Positions 10,397-19,476 of a stretch of DNA of 34,114 nt are shown here, in pieces. Made by a program: the position numbers and the translations under genes. The notes beneath the pieces were generated by a model. That model saw only the letters and a list, made by a program, of their open reading frames with translations. It made no database searches and was not told the origin of the DNA. The stretch comes from Clostridia bacterium (GTDB lineage: Bacteria; Bacillota; Peptococcia; Peptococcales; BICA1-8). The stretch lies in assembly GCA_012800195.1 (NCBI GenBank), contig JAAZJU010000059.1, forward strand, positions 1 to 34,114, in the 5' to 3' direction. The first letter of the stretch is position 1, and every line of letters begins with the position of its first letter.

Positions 10397-11485
10397 TTAT
10401 TTATTAATTTTACCTTCAACACCTTGAACAAACCAATCAAAACTTAGTAACTCATCATCGGTCATTAACTCACCTTCAGCTACCCTAACATTACCCTCTT
10501 GGTCTTTAATAGGACCAGCAAAAACCTTTAACTCACCAGATTTGATTTTAGCTTGAGCTTCATCTATAACCGCTTGAGCACCCTCAGGAGCATTCTCAGT
10601 TAATGGAGCCAAAGCAACTATACCATCTTCCATAGATCCCCAGTAGCTTTCAGGAGCCCAGGTACCATCAATAACTTTTTGGATTTGTTCCACATAATAT
10701 GGTCCAAAGTTCCAAACGGGAGCAGTCATATAAGCATCTGGAGCTGCTTCACTCATATCTGAATGGTAACCAATAGACCATACTCCTCTTTCTTGAGCAG
10801 CTTGTTGAGGACCAGCAGTATCTTGATGTTGAGCAATTACATCCGCACCTTCATCCAATAAAGCTCTAGCGGCTTCATATTCTCTAGCTGGATCATACCA
10901 GGTGTTTGTCCATCTAACCTTAACAACAGCATCAGGGTTAACAGCTTGTACACCTAAAGCAAAAGCATTGATACCTCTTACTACCTCTGGAATATCGAAG
11001 GCAGCAACATAACCAATAACATTAGACTCAGTTTTTAGACCAGCAACCATACCGGAAAGGTATCTTGGTTCATAAATTCTACCAAAGTAATTACCCATGT
11101 TTTCAGTCATCTTATAACCAGAGCAGTGCATGAATTTTACTTCTGGATATTCAAGAGACATTTTCTCCATATAATCCATATACCCAAAACTAGTAGCAAA
11201 AATAATATTAGCACCTTGATCAATCATATCTTTCATAACATTTTCTACATCTGGACCTTCTTCTACAGACTCTTTATATAATGTTTCTATACCTAATTGT
11301 TCTACAACATATTGTCTAGCCATTTCATGAGCATAGGACCAGCCACCATCCCCTGTAGGTCCAACATAGATGAAGCCTGCTTTTACATCCTGAGCACCTT
11401 CTTGACCACTGTCACCGGAACAACCGGTTAAGAAAACCGCCATAGCTAAAAATAAGACCATTAAAACTTTTGATACCCTCTTCAT
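10397..11485 (-). CDS. BmpA/Med-family substrate-binding lipoprotein (nucleoside/purine binding)
   Basis: Lipobox VFLTGCSGDSG; GFIYVGPTGDGGWSYAHE; operon with NupOPQ-like genes. Confidence 0.92.
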   Translation of the reverse strand: MKRVSKVLMVLFLAMAVFLTGCSGDSGQEGAQDVKAGFIYVGPTGDGGWSYAHEMARQYVVEQLGIETLYKESVEEGPDVENVMKDMIDQGANIIFATSFGYMDYMEKMSLEYPEVKFMHCSGYKMTENMGNYFGRIYEPRYLSGMVAGLKTESNVIGYVAAFDIPEVVRGINAFALGVQAVNPDAVVKVRWTNTWYDPAREYEAARALLDEGADVIAQHQDTAGPQQAAQERGVWSIGYHSDMSEAAPDAYMTAPVWNFGPYYVEQIQKVIDGTWAPESYWGSMEDGIVALAPLTENAPEGAQAVIDEAQAKIKSGELKVFAGPIKDQEGNVRVAEGELMTDDELLSFDWFVQGVEGKINK

Positions 11486-11517
11486 TAATTTTGCTCCCCC
11501 TTGTTTTTTTATATTTA

Positions 11518-11544
11518 TTTAAAAGCTACCTTAGAGGTAGACTT
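11518..11544 (-). terminator. Terminator-like hairpin between xpt and the BmpA-like gene
   Basis: Minus strand AAAAGTCTACCTCTAAGGTAGCTTTT: short stem with 3' T-run. Confidence 0.5.
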
Positions 11545-11558
11545 TTAGATACCCTGTT

Positions 11559-12131
11559 TTACGCAAAAACGATTTGTCCATTGTCTATAGACTTTATAAT
11601 TGCTAAGGACTCAACTTTTACGTCATTTTCTTCAATCTTCGTTCTTCCCTTTTGAAAGCCTTTTTCAATGGCAATTCCGACTCCCACAACCTGGGCCTGG
11701 GCTTGTCGGACAATATTAATCAAACCTACTGCTGCATTTCCCATTGCTAAAAAGTCATCAATAATTAAGACCTTATCTTGAGAATCTATATATTCCTTAG
11801 ATACCCTAATGGTGTAGTTCTTATCCTTGGTAAAGGAATATACTTGGCTTTCATAAACATCATTGGATAAGTTTTTAGCCTCTAACTTTTTAGCAAATAC
11901 CACTGGTACATTTTTAAAGTATTGGGCAGTTATACAAGCTAAACCAATCCCACTAGCTTCAATGGTTAAGATTTTAGTGACCTCTTTATTTGCAAACCTG
12001 GCTTTGAATTCCTTACCCATTTCGTTTAATAAATTAACATCTATTTGATGGTTGAGAAAGCTATCTACCTTTACTATTTCACTACCAATAATTTTAGCAC
12101 TCTCATTAATTCTTTTTTTAAGCATTTCCAT
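11559..12131 (-). CDS. xpt: Xanthine phosphoribosyltransferase
   Basis: LIIDDFLAMGNAAVGLI PRPP-type motif, IEASGIGLA; preceded by guanine riboswitch. Confidence 0.95.
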   Translation of the reverse strand: MEMLKKRINESAKIIGSEIVKVDSFLNHQIDVNLLNEMGKEFKARFANKEVTKILTIEASGIGLACITAQYFKNVPVVFAKKLEAKNLSNDVYESQVYSFTKDKNYTIRVSKEYIDSQDKVLIIDDFLAMGNAAVGLINIVRQAQAQVVGVGIAIEKGFQKGRTKIEENDVKVESLAIIKSIDNGQIVFA

Positions 12132-12149
12132 TTTAAGGGCCTCCTAAAG

Positions 12150-12187
12150 TGAAAAAAGAAAACTCCCTAATTCAAATTAGGGAGTTT
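12150..12187 (-). terminator. Riboswitch-associated intrinsic terminator upstream of xpt
   Basis: Minus strand AAACTCCCTAATT-TG-AATTAGGGAGTTT followed by TCTTTTTTC, just before the xpt ribosome-binding site. Confidence 0.9.
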
Positions 12188-12239
12188 ATTTCAGAAGATA
12201 AAAGTAAAAAAGCTAACCTTAAAAAATTCTTCTGCATAA

Positions 12240-12314
12240 ACAACCCGTAGTCAGGCAATTTACGGTTGCCCGGTAGAAACATTCAGCCCATATCGCTAAA
12301 CATATACAAGTCGT
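12240..12314 (-). ncRNA. Purine riboswitch aptamer, guanine type (pairing C in J3/1)
   Basis: Minus strand ACGACTTGTA-TATG-TTTAGC-GATATGG-GCTGAA-TGTTTCTACC-GGGCAA-CCGTAAA-TTGCCT-GAC-TACGGGTTGT; P1/P2/P3 all pair; GAC (not GAT) predicts guanine. Confidence 0.95.
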
Positions 12315-12445
12315 TCAATCACGAATATTTGTTTTTTTTTATAGCTTAATGTTCAGCTATTAACCTAATAATAAGATAATCCGACAAAAATATCAAGTAT
12401 ATTTTATATGATTTTTATTGTTTCTTCACTAATTGTTTTTCTTTA

Positions 12446-13849
12446 TTAGTCCTTAGACATTACCCCAGGTTCAGTCATAGCTTTAGGGGAAAAGATAGTT
12501 TTTATTTCCTCCTTGCTCAATAAACCTTTTTGTTCCACAATTTCTGTAACCGATTGGTTACCTGCAAGGACTTCTTGAGCCAGTAGAGAGGATTTTTCAT
12601 AACCGATGTATGGATTAAGAACAGTAATTATTCCAACACTTTTCTCAACCATTTCTAAACAATGTTCCTTATTTGCTGTTATTCCATCAATACATCTTTC
12701 TCTAAAGATTTTAACCACATTAGTTAATACAGTTAGGGACTGGATTAGATTAAAGACAATCACTGGCTCCATAACGTTTAGCTCCAATTGACCAGCTTGA
12801 ACAGCTAGGGCGATAGTTTGATCATTTCCTATTACCTGAAAAGCCACTTGATTGACTACCTCAGGAATTACAGGGTTTACCTTTCCTGGCATAATTGAAG
12901 AACCAGGTTGCATTGGAGGAAGGTTAATTTCATTAAAACCATTTCTAGGGCCGGAAGCCATTAATCTTAAATCATTGGCTACCTTTGATAAATTTAAGGC
13001 TAAAATTTTTAAGCTACTGGAAAAGGCTGCTAAATTATCGGTATTTTGAGTAGCATCTACCAAGTTTTCCGCCTTTTTTAAGGGTAATCCTGAAATTTCC
13101 CTTAAAATAACTGCAACTCTATCAATATATTCCTTCTTTGCATTGAGACCAGTACCTACAGCAGTTGCCCCTAAGTTAATCTCCGTTAAATCCCTTGCTA
13201 AAAGTTCTATTCTCTTCATATCCCTGGCTATAGCTTTTCCATAGGCCGCAAATTCCTGCCCTAGACGGATGGGCACAGCATCTTGTAAATGAGTTCTTCC
13301 TACCTTTACAACATCATCAAATTCCTTAGCTTTTTTATTAAAGCTTTCTTCCAAAGCAGCCAATTCTTTATAAAGTCCCTCTACTAGAGTAAGGATGGCA
13401 ATTCTTATAGCTGTGGGAAAGACATCATTGGTGGATTGGGCCATATTGACATGGGTGTTGGGGGACACAAGAAGATAGTTGCCTTTTTTACCGCCCAGTA
13501 TTTCAATGGCTCTATTGGCTATTACTTCATTGGCATTCATGTTTAATGAGGTACCTGCTCCCCCTTGAATAACATCAACAATGAATTGGTCATCAAATTT
13601 GCCTTCAATTACTTCTTCGGAGGCTTCTATAATGGCACTACCTATTTTTTTATCCAATAGTCCTAGTTCGAGATTAGTCTGGGCAGAAGCTTTTTTTACC
13701 ATAGCTAGAGCTTTAATTAGAGTAGTGTGGGGTGTATATCCAGTGATGGGAAAGTTTTCTTTGGCTCTGATTGTTTGAATACCATAGTAAGCATCAATGG
13801 GAACCTCCTTTTCCCCTAATAAATCCTTTTCCATTCTAACGATTAACAT
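12446..13849 (-). CDS. aspA: Aspartate ammonia-lyase (aspartase)
   Basis: MEKDLLGEKEVPIDAYYGIQT, AQSTNDVFPTA, GSSIMPGKVNPVIPEVVNQV signature; upstream start MLIVRMEKDL uncertain. Confidence 0.94.
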   Translation of the reverse strand: MLIVRMEKDLLGEKEVPIDAYYGIQTIRAKENFPITGYTPHTTLIKALAMVKKASAQTNLELGLLDKKIGSAIIEASEEVIEGKFDDQFIVDVIQGGAGTSLNMNANEVIANRAIEILGGKKGNYLLVSPNTHVNMAQSTNDVFPTAIRIAILTLVEGLYKELAALEESFNKKAKEFDDVVKVGRTHLQDAVPIRLGQEFAAYGKAIARDMKRIELLARDLTEINLGATAVGTGLNAKKEYIDRVAVILREISGLPLKKAENLVDATQNTDNLAAFSSSLKILALNLSKVANDLRLMASGPRNGFNEINLPPMQPGSSIMPGKVNPVIPEVVNQVAFQVIGNDQTIALAVQAGQLELNVMEPVIVFNLIQSLTVLTNVVKIFRERCIDGITANKEHCLEMVEKSVGIITVLNPYIGYEKSSLLAQEVLAGNQSVTEIVEQKGLLSKEEIKTIFSPKAMTEPGVMSKD

Positions 13850-14137
13850 ACCATCGCCTCCTATAATAATAGAAAATTACTCTTATTTTTCCTTAATTAA
13901 AATAACAATATCCTCTTATTGTATGTATATTGTATTTTGTATACACGAACAATTAAAAAAATACTCTTCTAAAGTTACCTGATTTTTTTCTTATATCTAT
14001 CTTTAGCTTCATTATATTATACTTCTAAATTAAATCAATTTTCCTTTAGAATATATTATGCAGAAACCCGAATAGGGTTCATTTACCAATTAACTCTTGA
14101 TGGATATCCTTAAATATTCCGCAGAAACTTTACTCTT

Positions 14138-14170
14138 AAAAAGCCTTAATGTATAACATTAAGGCTTTTT
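14138..14170. terminator. Intrinsic terminator, potentially bidirectional, downstream of the VOC gene
   Basis: 15 bp perfect stem AAAAAGCCTTAATGT-ATA-ACATTAAGGCTTTTT. Confidence 0.85.
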
Positions 14171-14174
14171 AATA

Positions 14175-14546
14175 CTATTTACCTTTTGGTAATATCTCTA
14201 ACCAATAACCATCGGGATCACTAATAAAATAGATCCCCATTTCCTTATTTTCAAAACAAATACAGCCCATATCCCGATGATGCTTATAAGCCTCTTCAAA
14301 ATCTTCCGTTTCAAAGGCCAAATGAAACTCGTTTTCCCCTAAATCATAGGGTTCAGTTCTGTCCCTTAACCAGGTTAACTCTAACAAATGGGGAGTAACA
14401 CTATCCCCTAAAAAAACCAAAGTAAAACTACCATCGGAAGCAGTAATCCTTTTACTTTCCTTTAAGCCTAAGGCCTGTTGATAAAAAGCTATACTTTTTT
14501 CCAAATCTAAGACATTAAGATTATTATGGGCAAAGGTAAATTTCAT
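14175..14546 (-). CDS. Glyoxalase/VOC family protein (lactoylglutathione lyase-like)
   Basis: HNNLNVLDLEKSIAFYQQALGL, HLAFETEDFEEAY, FISDPDGYWLEIL. Confidence 0.88.
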   Translation of the reverse strand: MKFTFAHNNLNVLDLEKSIAFYQQALGLKESKRITASDGSFTLVFLGDSVTPHLLELTWLRDRTEPYDLGENEFHLAFETEDFEEAYKHHRDMGCICFENKEMGIYFISDPDGYWLEILPKGK

Positions 14547-14560
14547 CAGTTTTCCCCCAA

Positions 14561-14881
14561 TTAAATAACTTTTACAGCTGTCCCTGAAGCCGTTACCATG
14601 AGCATATTGCCTCCTGCACCTAATACCTCATAATCAATATCTACTCCTATAACAGCATTAGCATTTAAGTCTTCTGCTCTTCTGGCCATTTCTTTGAGAG
14701 CATCTTCCCGGGCTTTAATAAGTTCTCCTTCATAGGAACCAGATCTTCCACCGAAAATATTGGTTAATCCAGCGGCAAAGTCCTTAACAAAATTTATTCC
14801 CGTAATTACCTCACCAAAAACTACACCCTTATACTCCGTAACCTTTTTACCTTCAATACTGTGGGTAGTGGTAATTATCAT
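14561..14881 (-). CDS. YbjQ-family (heavy-metal-binding domain, UPF0145) protein
   Basis: [14 protein letters not shown]...[45 protein letters not shown] track extends 5 codons upstream. Confidence 0.9.
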   Translation of the reverse strand: MIITTTHSIEGKKVTEYKGVVFGEVITGINFVKDFAAGLTNIFGGRSGSYEGELIKAREDALKEMARRAEDLNANAVIGVDIDYEVLGAGGNMLMVTASGTAVKVI

Positions 14882-14946
14882 TCTCCATTCCTCCAAAAAT
14901 AGCTTATTTTTAATCTAATTATAATATATTGTTCTTTAATCTTAAA

Positions 14947-16038
14947 CTATACATATTTAATCATTACTATTTCTGAATCGGAAAACAAACGCATGGGCGG
15001 TCCCCAAGTTCCAGTACCAGAGGTGGTATAAATATGGGAATCACCACAAGTATGAAGTCCATAAGCATACCGGTAATTTAGATTAACTAGGATATTCATG
15101 GGTGGTAATTGTCCCCGATGGGTATGACCTGATAACTGGAGGTCTATGCCCATAGCCGCTGTCTGTTTAAAACCAACAGGCTGGTGAACTAAAAGAATAT
15201 TATACAGTTCCAAGTTACAGCTGTTTAAAATTTCCTGCAAGTGGGATTGAAAGGTTTTTGTACTTTTAGTTACTTCATCTGATAACCCAATTAAATTAAT
15301 TTTTCCATCAATAGTTATTGCTTCATTATGAAGAACTCGAATATTAGCAGCTTCACAAAATTGATGGAAATTTGTAATTCCTGAATAATATTCATGATTT
15401 CCAGCCACAGCAAAAACACCATGTTTCCCATTTAATTTCTTCATAATAGGGACAAATCTTTTTAACTTAGCAAAAGAATCATCTACCAAGTCTCCTGTTA
15501 TCACAATTAAGTCCGCCTGTAAATTATTAACTTTATTTACAACCCGATCTAGCCATCTTTCAGAAGTTAACAATCCCAAGTGGACATCAGAAAGATGAAC
15601 GATTATTAATGGTTCTTTTACAGCCTTTCGCTGCTTAATATTGACTGTTTTAACCTTAGGCCCCGTTAAGACCTTGGTTACAGAAATGAAAATTAAAAGA
15701 ATGATGGTTAAAAATGAAATTATAAACAAATCTCTCTCCATGGGATAAACTCGATTTATTATATCTACGGAAACAAATACCGTGAAGGAAATAGCTAGAA
15801 ATCCCATCCAAGATGCTCCTAAATAGGAAACGATAGGAACACTGGACCTTCCTCTTAAGAACCAACTAAGAATATAAACACCACTCAAAAATATAAAAAT
15901 AAAACTAATTATAAATAATGGTATCCCAGTCAAATTAAAACCTTGAACAATGGTATGGTAAATATAATAATTTGTCACTAGATAAACTAATAAAAAACCC
16001 ATAATAAAAAATTTAAAGGCTGGGTGTTGTTTGGTCAT
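14947..16038 (-). CDS. Membrane-anchored metallophosphoesterase (YkuE/YaeI-like)
   Basis: HLSDVHLG, TGDLVDD, AGNHEYYSG, SGHTHRGQLP; N-terminal TM helices. Start at MTKQHPAFK preferred because of the AGGGAG RBS; ORF track extends to 16224. Confidence 0.88.
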   Translation of the reverse strand: MTKQHPAFKFFIMGFLLVYLVTNYYIYHTIVQGFNLTGIPLFIISFIFIFLSGVYILSWFLRGRSSVPIVSYLGASWMGFLAISFTVFVSVDIINRVYPMERDLFIISFLTIILLIFISVTKVLTGPKVKTVNIKQRKAVKEPLIIVHLSDVHLGLLTSERWLDRVVNKVNNLQADLIVITGDLVDDSFAKLKRFVPIMKKLNGKHGVFAVAGNHEYYSGITNFHQFCEAANIRVLHNEAITIDGKINLIGLSDEVTKSTKTFQSHLQEILNSCNLELYNILLVHQPVGFKQTAAMGIDLQLSGHTHRGQLPPMNILVNLNYRYAYGLHTCGDSHIYTTSGTGTWGPPMRLFSDSEIVMIKYV

Positions 16039-16259
16039 TTTCTCCCTATTGCACCTCCACAACCAAAGCATAATTATATTTTCTGCTAACTCCCTTTCCC
16101 TAAGGCCCGTTAAGCTCTTGTATATTTTAACCATCCTAGATAGTAAAAAAGCTCCCCAGGAAACAATAATTGTATTATAAAAAGTCTGATTTTTTATAGT
16201 GCTTAGATTATTCAATCGTGACAAAAATATAAACTTTCATAACACTGATAAACTAACGC

Positions 16260-16291
16260 AAAAAGCTTAGGTTTATTTTAACCTAAGCTTT
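16260..16291 (-). terminator. Intrinsic terminator ending the cobalamin operon
   Basis: Minus strand AAAGCTTAGGTT-AAAATA-AACCTAAGCTTT followed by TT; the stem contains the cobB stop codon. Confidence 0.85.
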
Positions 16292-17707
16292 CCTAATATC
16301 AAGGGTTTTCTTTTTTCCATTTAGGCAACTATGTAAAAACCCTTGGGCCATCTGTCTTTCTCCCGCCCAATGTTGATGTAAATAAGAGGCATAAATTTTT
16401 TTTTCTAAATAACCTTCGATTTTATCCTTACCCCGCCCCTTAGTTAAGCTAACTCCAAGTGGGAAATCCTCAATAGCTTCTAGGGTGGAGTAGTGGAATT
16501 CATGGCCCTTGATACTGGTGCCCCGCGGGCCTAGAATACTTGGTTTTAAGGTTTTTCCCTGATAATAGCCTAGAGCTTGGCGTTTCTTATGCATTATAGA
16601 TCGAGCAGGGATAAGCCCTACTTGAGGGAAAACATTGCCCTCAAAATCCCTTATTGATTCAGTAAGATACATCATGCCCCCACCTTCACAATAAATGGGT
16701 TTACCCTGTCGGCTAAAATTATAAATCTCTTGGTGGATACTCTTATTATCGCTAAGGATTTGAGCATACAGTTCAGGAAAGCCACCCCCAATAATTAACC
16801 CATCTAAATCCTCTGGAAGCTTTTGATCATAGAGAGGACTAAAAGGGATTAGGACTGCCCCTAGATGCTCTAGGTATTCCAAAGAATCTTGATAATAAAA
16901 AGAAAAGGCTTCATCCCAGGCATAACCAATTCTTAGACCCGGAAAGGAATTTTTCGTCTCTTCAACAAAAATATGTGGGGAAAATCCTTCTAAATCTAAT
17001 TTCCCTGCTTCTGAAGATATATTCAGTAATAGCTCAAAATCTATACTTTCCTTTAAGGTTTCAGTTAAAAGCCTAAAAGCCTCTTGATCCACACCCTTTT
17101 CCTTCGCAGGAACTAACCCCAGATGCCGAGAAGTTAGGCTGGGCAAGGAACCTTTTCTAATTGCCCCCACCACTGGTATTCCTAAATCAGCCATTGCGTC
17201 TCTTAAGAGATCCTCGTGATTATCACTACCTATTTGGTTAAGAATTACCCCTTTTAAATTTAACTGGGGATCAAATTGGGCAAAACCTTTAACAACTGCC
17301 GCAGCACTTCTGGCCATAGACCGACAATCTACCACTAGGATAACAGGGGCTTGCAATGTTTTGGCCACTTCAGCGGTACTACCCATTTCTCCCCGACCAT
17401 CCTTACCATCAAAAAGGCCCATAACCCCTTCAATAATGGCAATATCAGTGGCGCCACTTTGGCGCAAGTAAATTTCCTTAATGCCCTGTTTGCCTAGAAG
17501 ATAGGTATCTAAATTACGGGAGGGTCTCCCCGTGGCATAAGTATGATAGCTAGGGTCAATATAATCCGGTCCCACCTTAAATCCCTGTACAGAATAACCC
17601 AACTGGGTTAAAACTTGCATAATCCCAGTGGATATAATGCTTTTTCCTACACCGCTATTGGTTCCTGCTATAACCAAGCGAGGATATTGTTTAATCATTA
17701 ATCCCAC
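16283..17707 (-). CDS. cbiA/cobB: Cobyrinate a,c-diamide synthase; glutaminase nucleophile position is Gly
   Basis: AGTNSGVGKS, FKVGPDYIDPSYH, GRPSRNLDTYL, GGGFPELYA, KGHEFHYS; but YCEGGGMMYL where YAECGGLMYL is expected. Confidence 0.95.
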   Translation of the reverse strand: MGLMIKQYPRLVIAGTNSGVGKSIISTGIMQVLTQLGYSVQGFKVGPDYIDPSYHTYATGRPSRNLDTYLLGKQGIKEIYLRQSGATDIAIIEGVMGLFDGKDGRGEMGSTAEVAKTLQAPVILVVDCRSMARSAAAVVKGFAQFDPQLNLKGVILNQIGSDNHEDLLRDAMADLGIPVVGAIRKGSLPSLTSRHLGLVPAKEKGVDQEAFRLLTETLKESIDFELLLNISSEAGKLDLEGFSPHIFVEETKNSFPGLRIGYAWDEAFSFYYQDSLEYLEHLGAVLIPFSPLYDQKLPEDLDGLIIGGGFPELYAQILSDNKSIHQEIYNFSRQGKPIYCEGGGMMYLTESIRDFEGNVFPQVGLIPARSIMHKKRQALGYYQGKTLKPSILGPRGTSIKGHEFHYSTLEAIEDFPLGVSLTKGRGKDKIEGYLEKKIYASYLHQHWAGERQMAQGFLHSCLNGKKKTLDIRKA

Positions 17708-18333
17708 CTTGCTCCCCGAGCCAAATACAATAAGGCATTAAGGGTTGCTACAGTAATGGTACTGCCACCCTTTGTTCCTGGAATGGTGATATAGGGGAGA
17801 TCAGAGTTAACCAAAGCCTCTTTAGATTCCGCCGCACCTACAAACCCAACAGGAATACCCACTACTAAGGCAGGTCTAATATTTTCTTCTTCGGCTAATC
17901 TTAAAACTTCAAAGAGTGCTGTAGGGGCATTGCCTATGGCTACAATACTGCCATCTATTTTTTTGCCCCAAGAACGAAAGGCTGTTAAAGCTCTAGTTAA
18001 ACCTGTTCTTTTAGCCTCTTCACTAATAGCTGGGGAGCTGATATCACAATAAACTTCTCCTCCAAATTCGCCCAATACCCTAGAATTTATTCCAGCTTGA
18101 ATCATTTTAACATCAGTAAATATAGATGCGCCCCCTTTAAGGGCCTCAATGCCTCTTTCAATAGCCTCAGGATGAATTTTGACTAAAGAAGCATAATTAG
18201 GGTCTCCAGTGGTATGAACTATTCTTTTAATAATAGCCAACTCCTCGGTAGTAAAATCCACTGGCCCTAAAAGTTCATCAATAATATCCATACTTTTATC
18301 TTCTATGGCTCTGGGGTTTTTTATGAAATCCAT
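17698..18333 (-). CDS. cbiC: Precorrin-8X / cobalt-precorrin-8 methylmutase
   Basis: IVHTTGDPNYA, GNAPTALFEVLRL, GVPVGFVGAAESKEAL-like motif. Confidence 0.95.
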   Translation of the reverse strand: MDFIKNPRAIEDKSMDIIDELLGPVDFTTEELAIIKRIVHTTGDPNYASLVKIHPEAIERGIEALKGGASIFTDVKMIQAGINSRVLGEFGGEVYCDISSPAISEEAKRTGLTRALTAFRSWGKKIDGSIVAIGNAPTALFEVLRLAEEENIRPALVVGIPVGFVGAAESKEALVNSDLPYITIPGTKGGSTITVATLNALLYLARGARWD

Positions 18334-18710
18334 TATTTCGCCTCCTCAATCCGATCAATTAAAATATCTACTATTCTTTCATCGGCTCCTAATACTTTCG
18401 CTAAGGTAATTTTTGCTTGAGGATATTTTTCTTCCAAAGCACTAATTATTTCAGGGATATCCTCCCTGATATGTAAACCGTCAGTTAAAAACCAAGGTGC
18501 TACTATTATCTCTGTTAAACCTTCCTTAACCAGTTCGGTAACTGCATCCTCCAGGCTAGGACCACCAGACTTGGAATTCATATAGGCTGGCTTTACATTT
18601 TTATTACCTGTTTTTACTTTATACATTTCTACAATTTTTACTACCAGCTGATTAGCCTCCCAAGCAATTGCTCTACTTCCGTGGGCTAAGATAACAACAC
18701 CTTTATTCAT
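18333..18710 (-). CDS. cbiX: Short single-domain sirohydrochlorin cobaltochelatase (CbiX-like)
   Basis: GVVILAHGSR, VAPWFLTDGLHIREDIP, 125 aa. Confidence 0.9.
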   Translation of the reverse strand: MNKGVVILAHGSRAIAWEANQLVVKIVEMYKVKTGNKNVKPAYMNSKSGGPSLEDAVTELVKEGLTEIIVAPWFLTDGLHIREDIPEIISALEEKYPQAKITLAKVLGADERIVDILIDRIEEAK

Positions 18711-19476
18711 TATTTTCCACCTCTTTGATAAAATTCAAAACATCTTCCTGCTCTATTAATAGCTTAGGGTAGGTTAAACGGGGTCTTTCTATGACAATTA
18801 AGGGTATCCCCAGCTCCAGACAGGCCTCCCATTTACTTAAAAATCCACCAACCTGGCCGCTTTCCTTGGTTACCACTACCTGGGTCTGAAAATGTTTAAA
18901 CATCCACAGGTTGGCTTCTCTGGAAAAAGGCCCTTGCATAGCTACCAATTGATTAGGTTTAAGCCCTAGTTCCTGGCATTGTTTAATAACATCTGCCTCT
19001 GGTAAAACACGAGCCACTATCTTCTTCTTCTGCATTCCCGGAGCGGCACAAAAAAGCGCTAATCTTCTACTGCCAATAGTTAAAAAAATATTGGCCCCTA
19101 AGGGCTTAAGGGCAGTAACTGCCTCCTCATAGCTTTTGACTCTAATTAAAAGCGGGTGATCCGGCAGATCATAGCCTGGTCTTTCATAGCGGCCATAGGG
19201 TAGATTTAACTCGTTACAGGACTCAATAACCATTTCCGAAATTTGAGTAGCATAAGGATGAGTAGCATCAACCACTGCCTTAATTTGCCTTTGGTCAATT
19301 AATTGTTCAAAATCTAATCTAGTTAAGGCTTTACTTCTGACCTCAGTAACCCCTTTTTCATGGGCCAAGAATCCTCCATAGGAACTAACAGTGGTAAGCA
19401 AGACCTTCCAGCCCTTATCCTGAATAGCTTTGGCCAGTTTGTGCCCCTCTGTTGTTCCTCCTAAAACTAAAATCAT
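18703..19476 (-). CDS. cobK/cbiJ: Precorrin-6A / cobalt-precorrin-6A reductase
   Basis: MILVLGGTTEGHKLA, DATHPYATQIS, MQGPFSREANLWM, TKESGQVGGFLSK. Confidence 0.94.
   Translation of the reverse strand: MILVLGGTTEGHKLAKAIQDKGWKVLLTTVSSYGGFLAHEKGVTEVRSKALTRLDFEQLIDQRQIKAVVDATHPYATQISEMVIESCNELNLPYGRYERPGYDLPDHPLLIRVKSYEEAVTALKPLGANIFLTIGSRRLALFCAAPGMQKKKIVARVLPEADVIKQCQELGLKPNQLVAMQGPFSREANLWMFKHFQTQVVVTKESGQVGGFLSKWEACLELGIPLIVIERPRLTYPKLLIEQEDVLNFIKEVENNE

Noticed and set aside
11470-11655. Plus-strand 61 aa ORF
   Set aside because: Overlaps the xpt 3' end and terminator region; low-complexity hydrophobic translation without an RBS.
12318-12330. PurBox-like AATCACGAATATT upstream of xpt
   Set aside because: Only 10/13 match, no inverted partner, and xpt already has a riboswitch; likely chance in AT-rich DNA.
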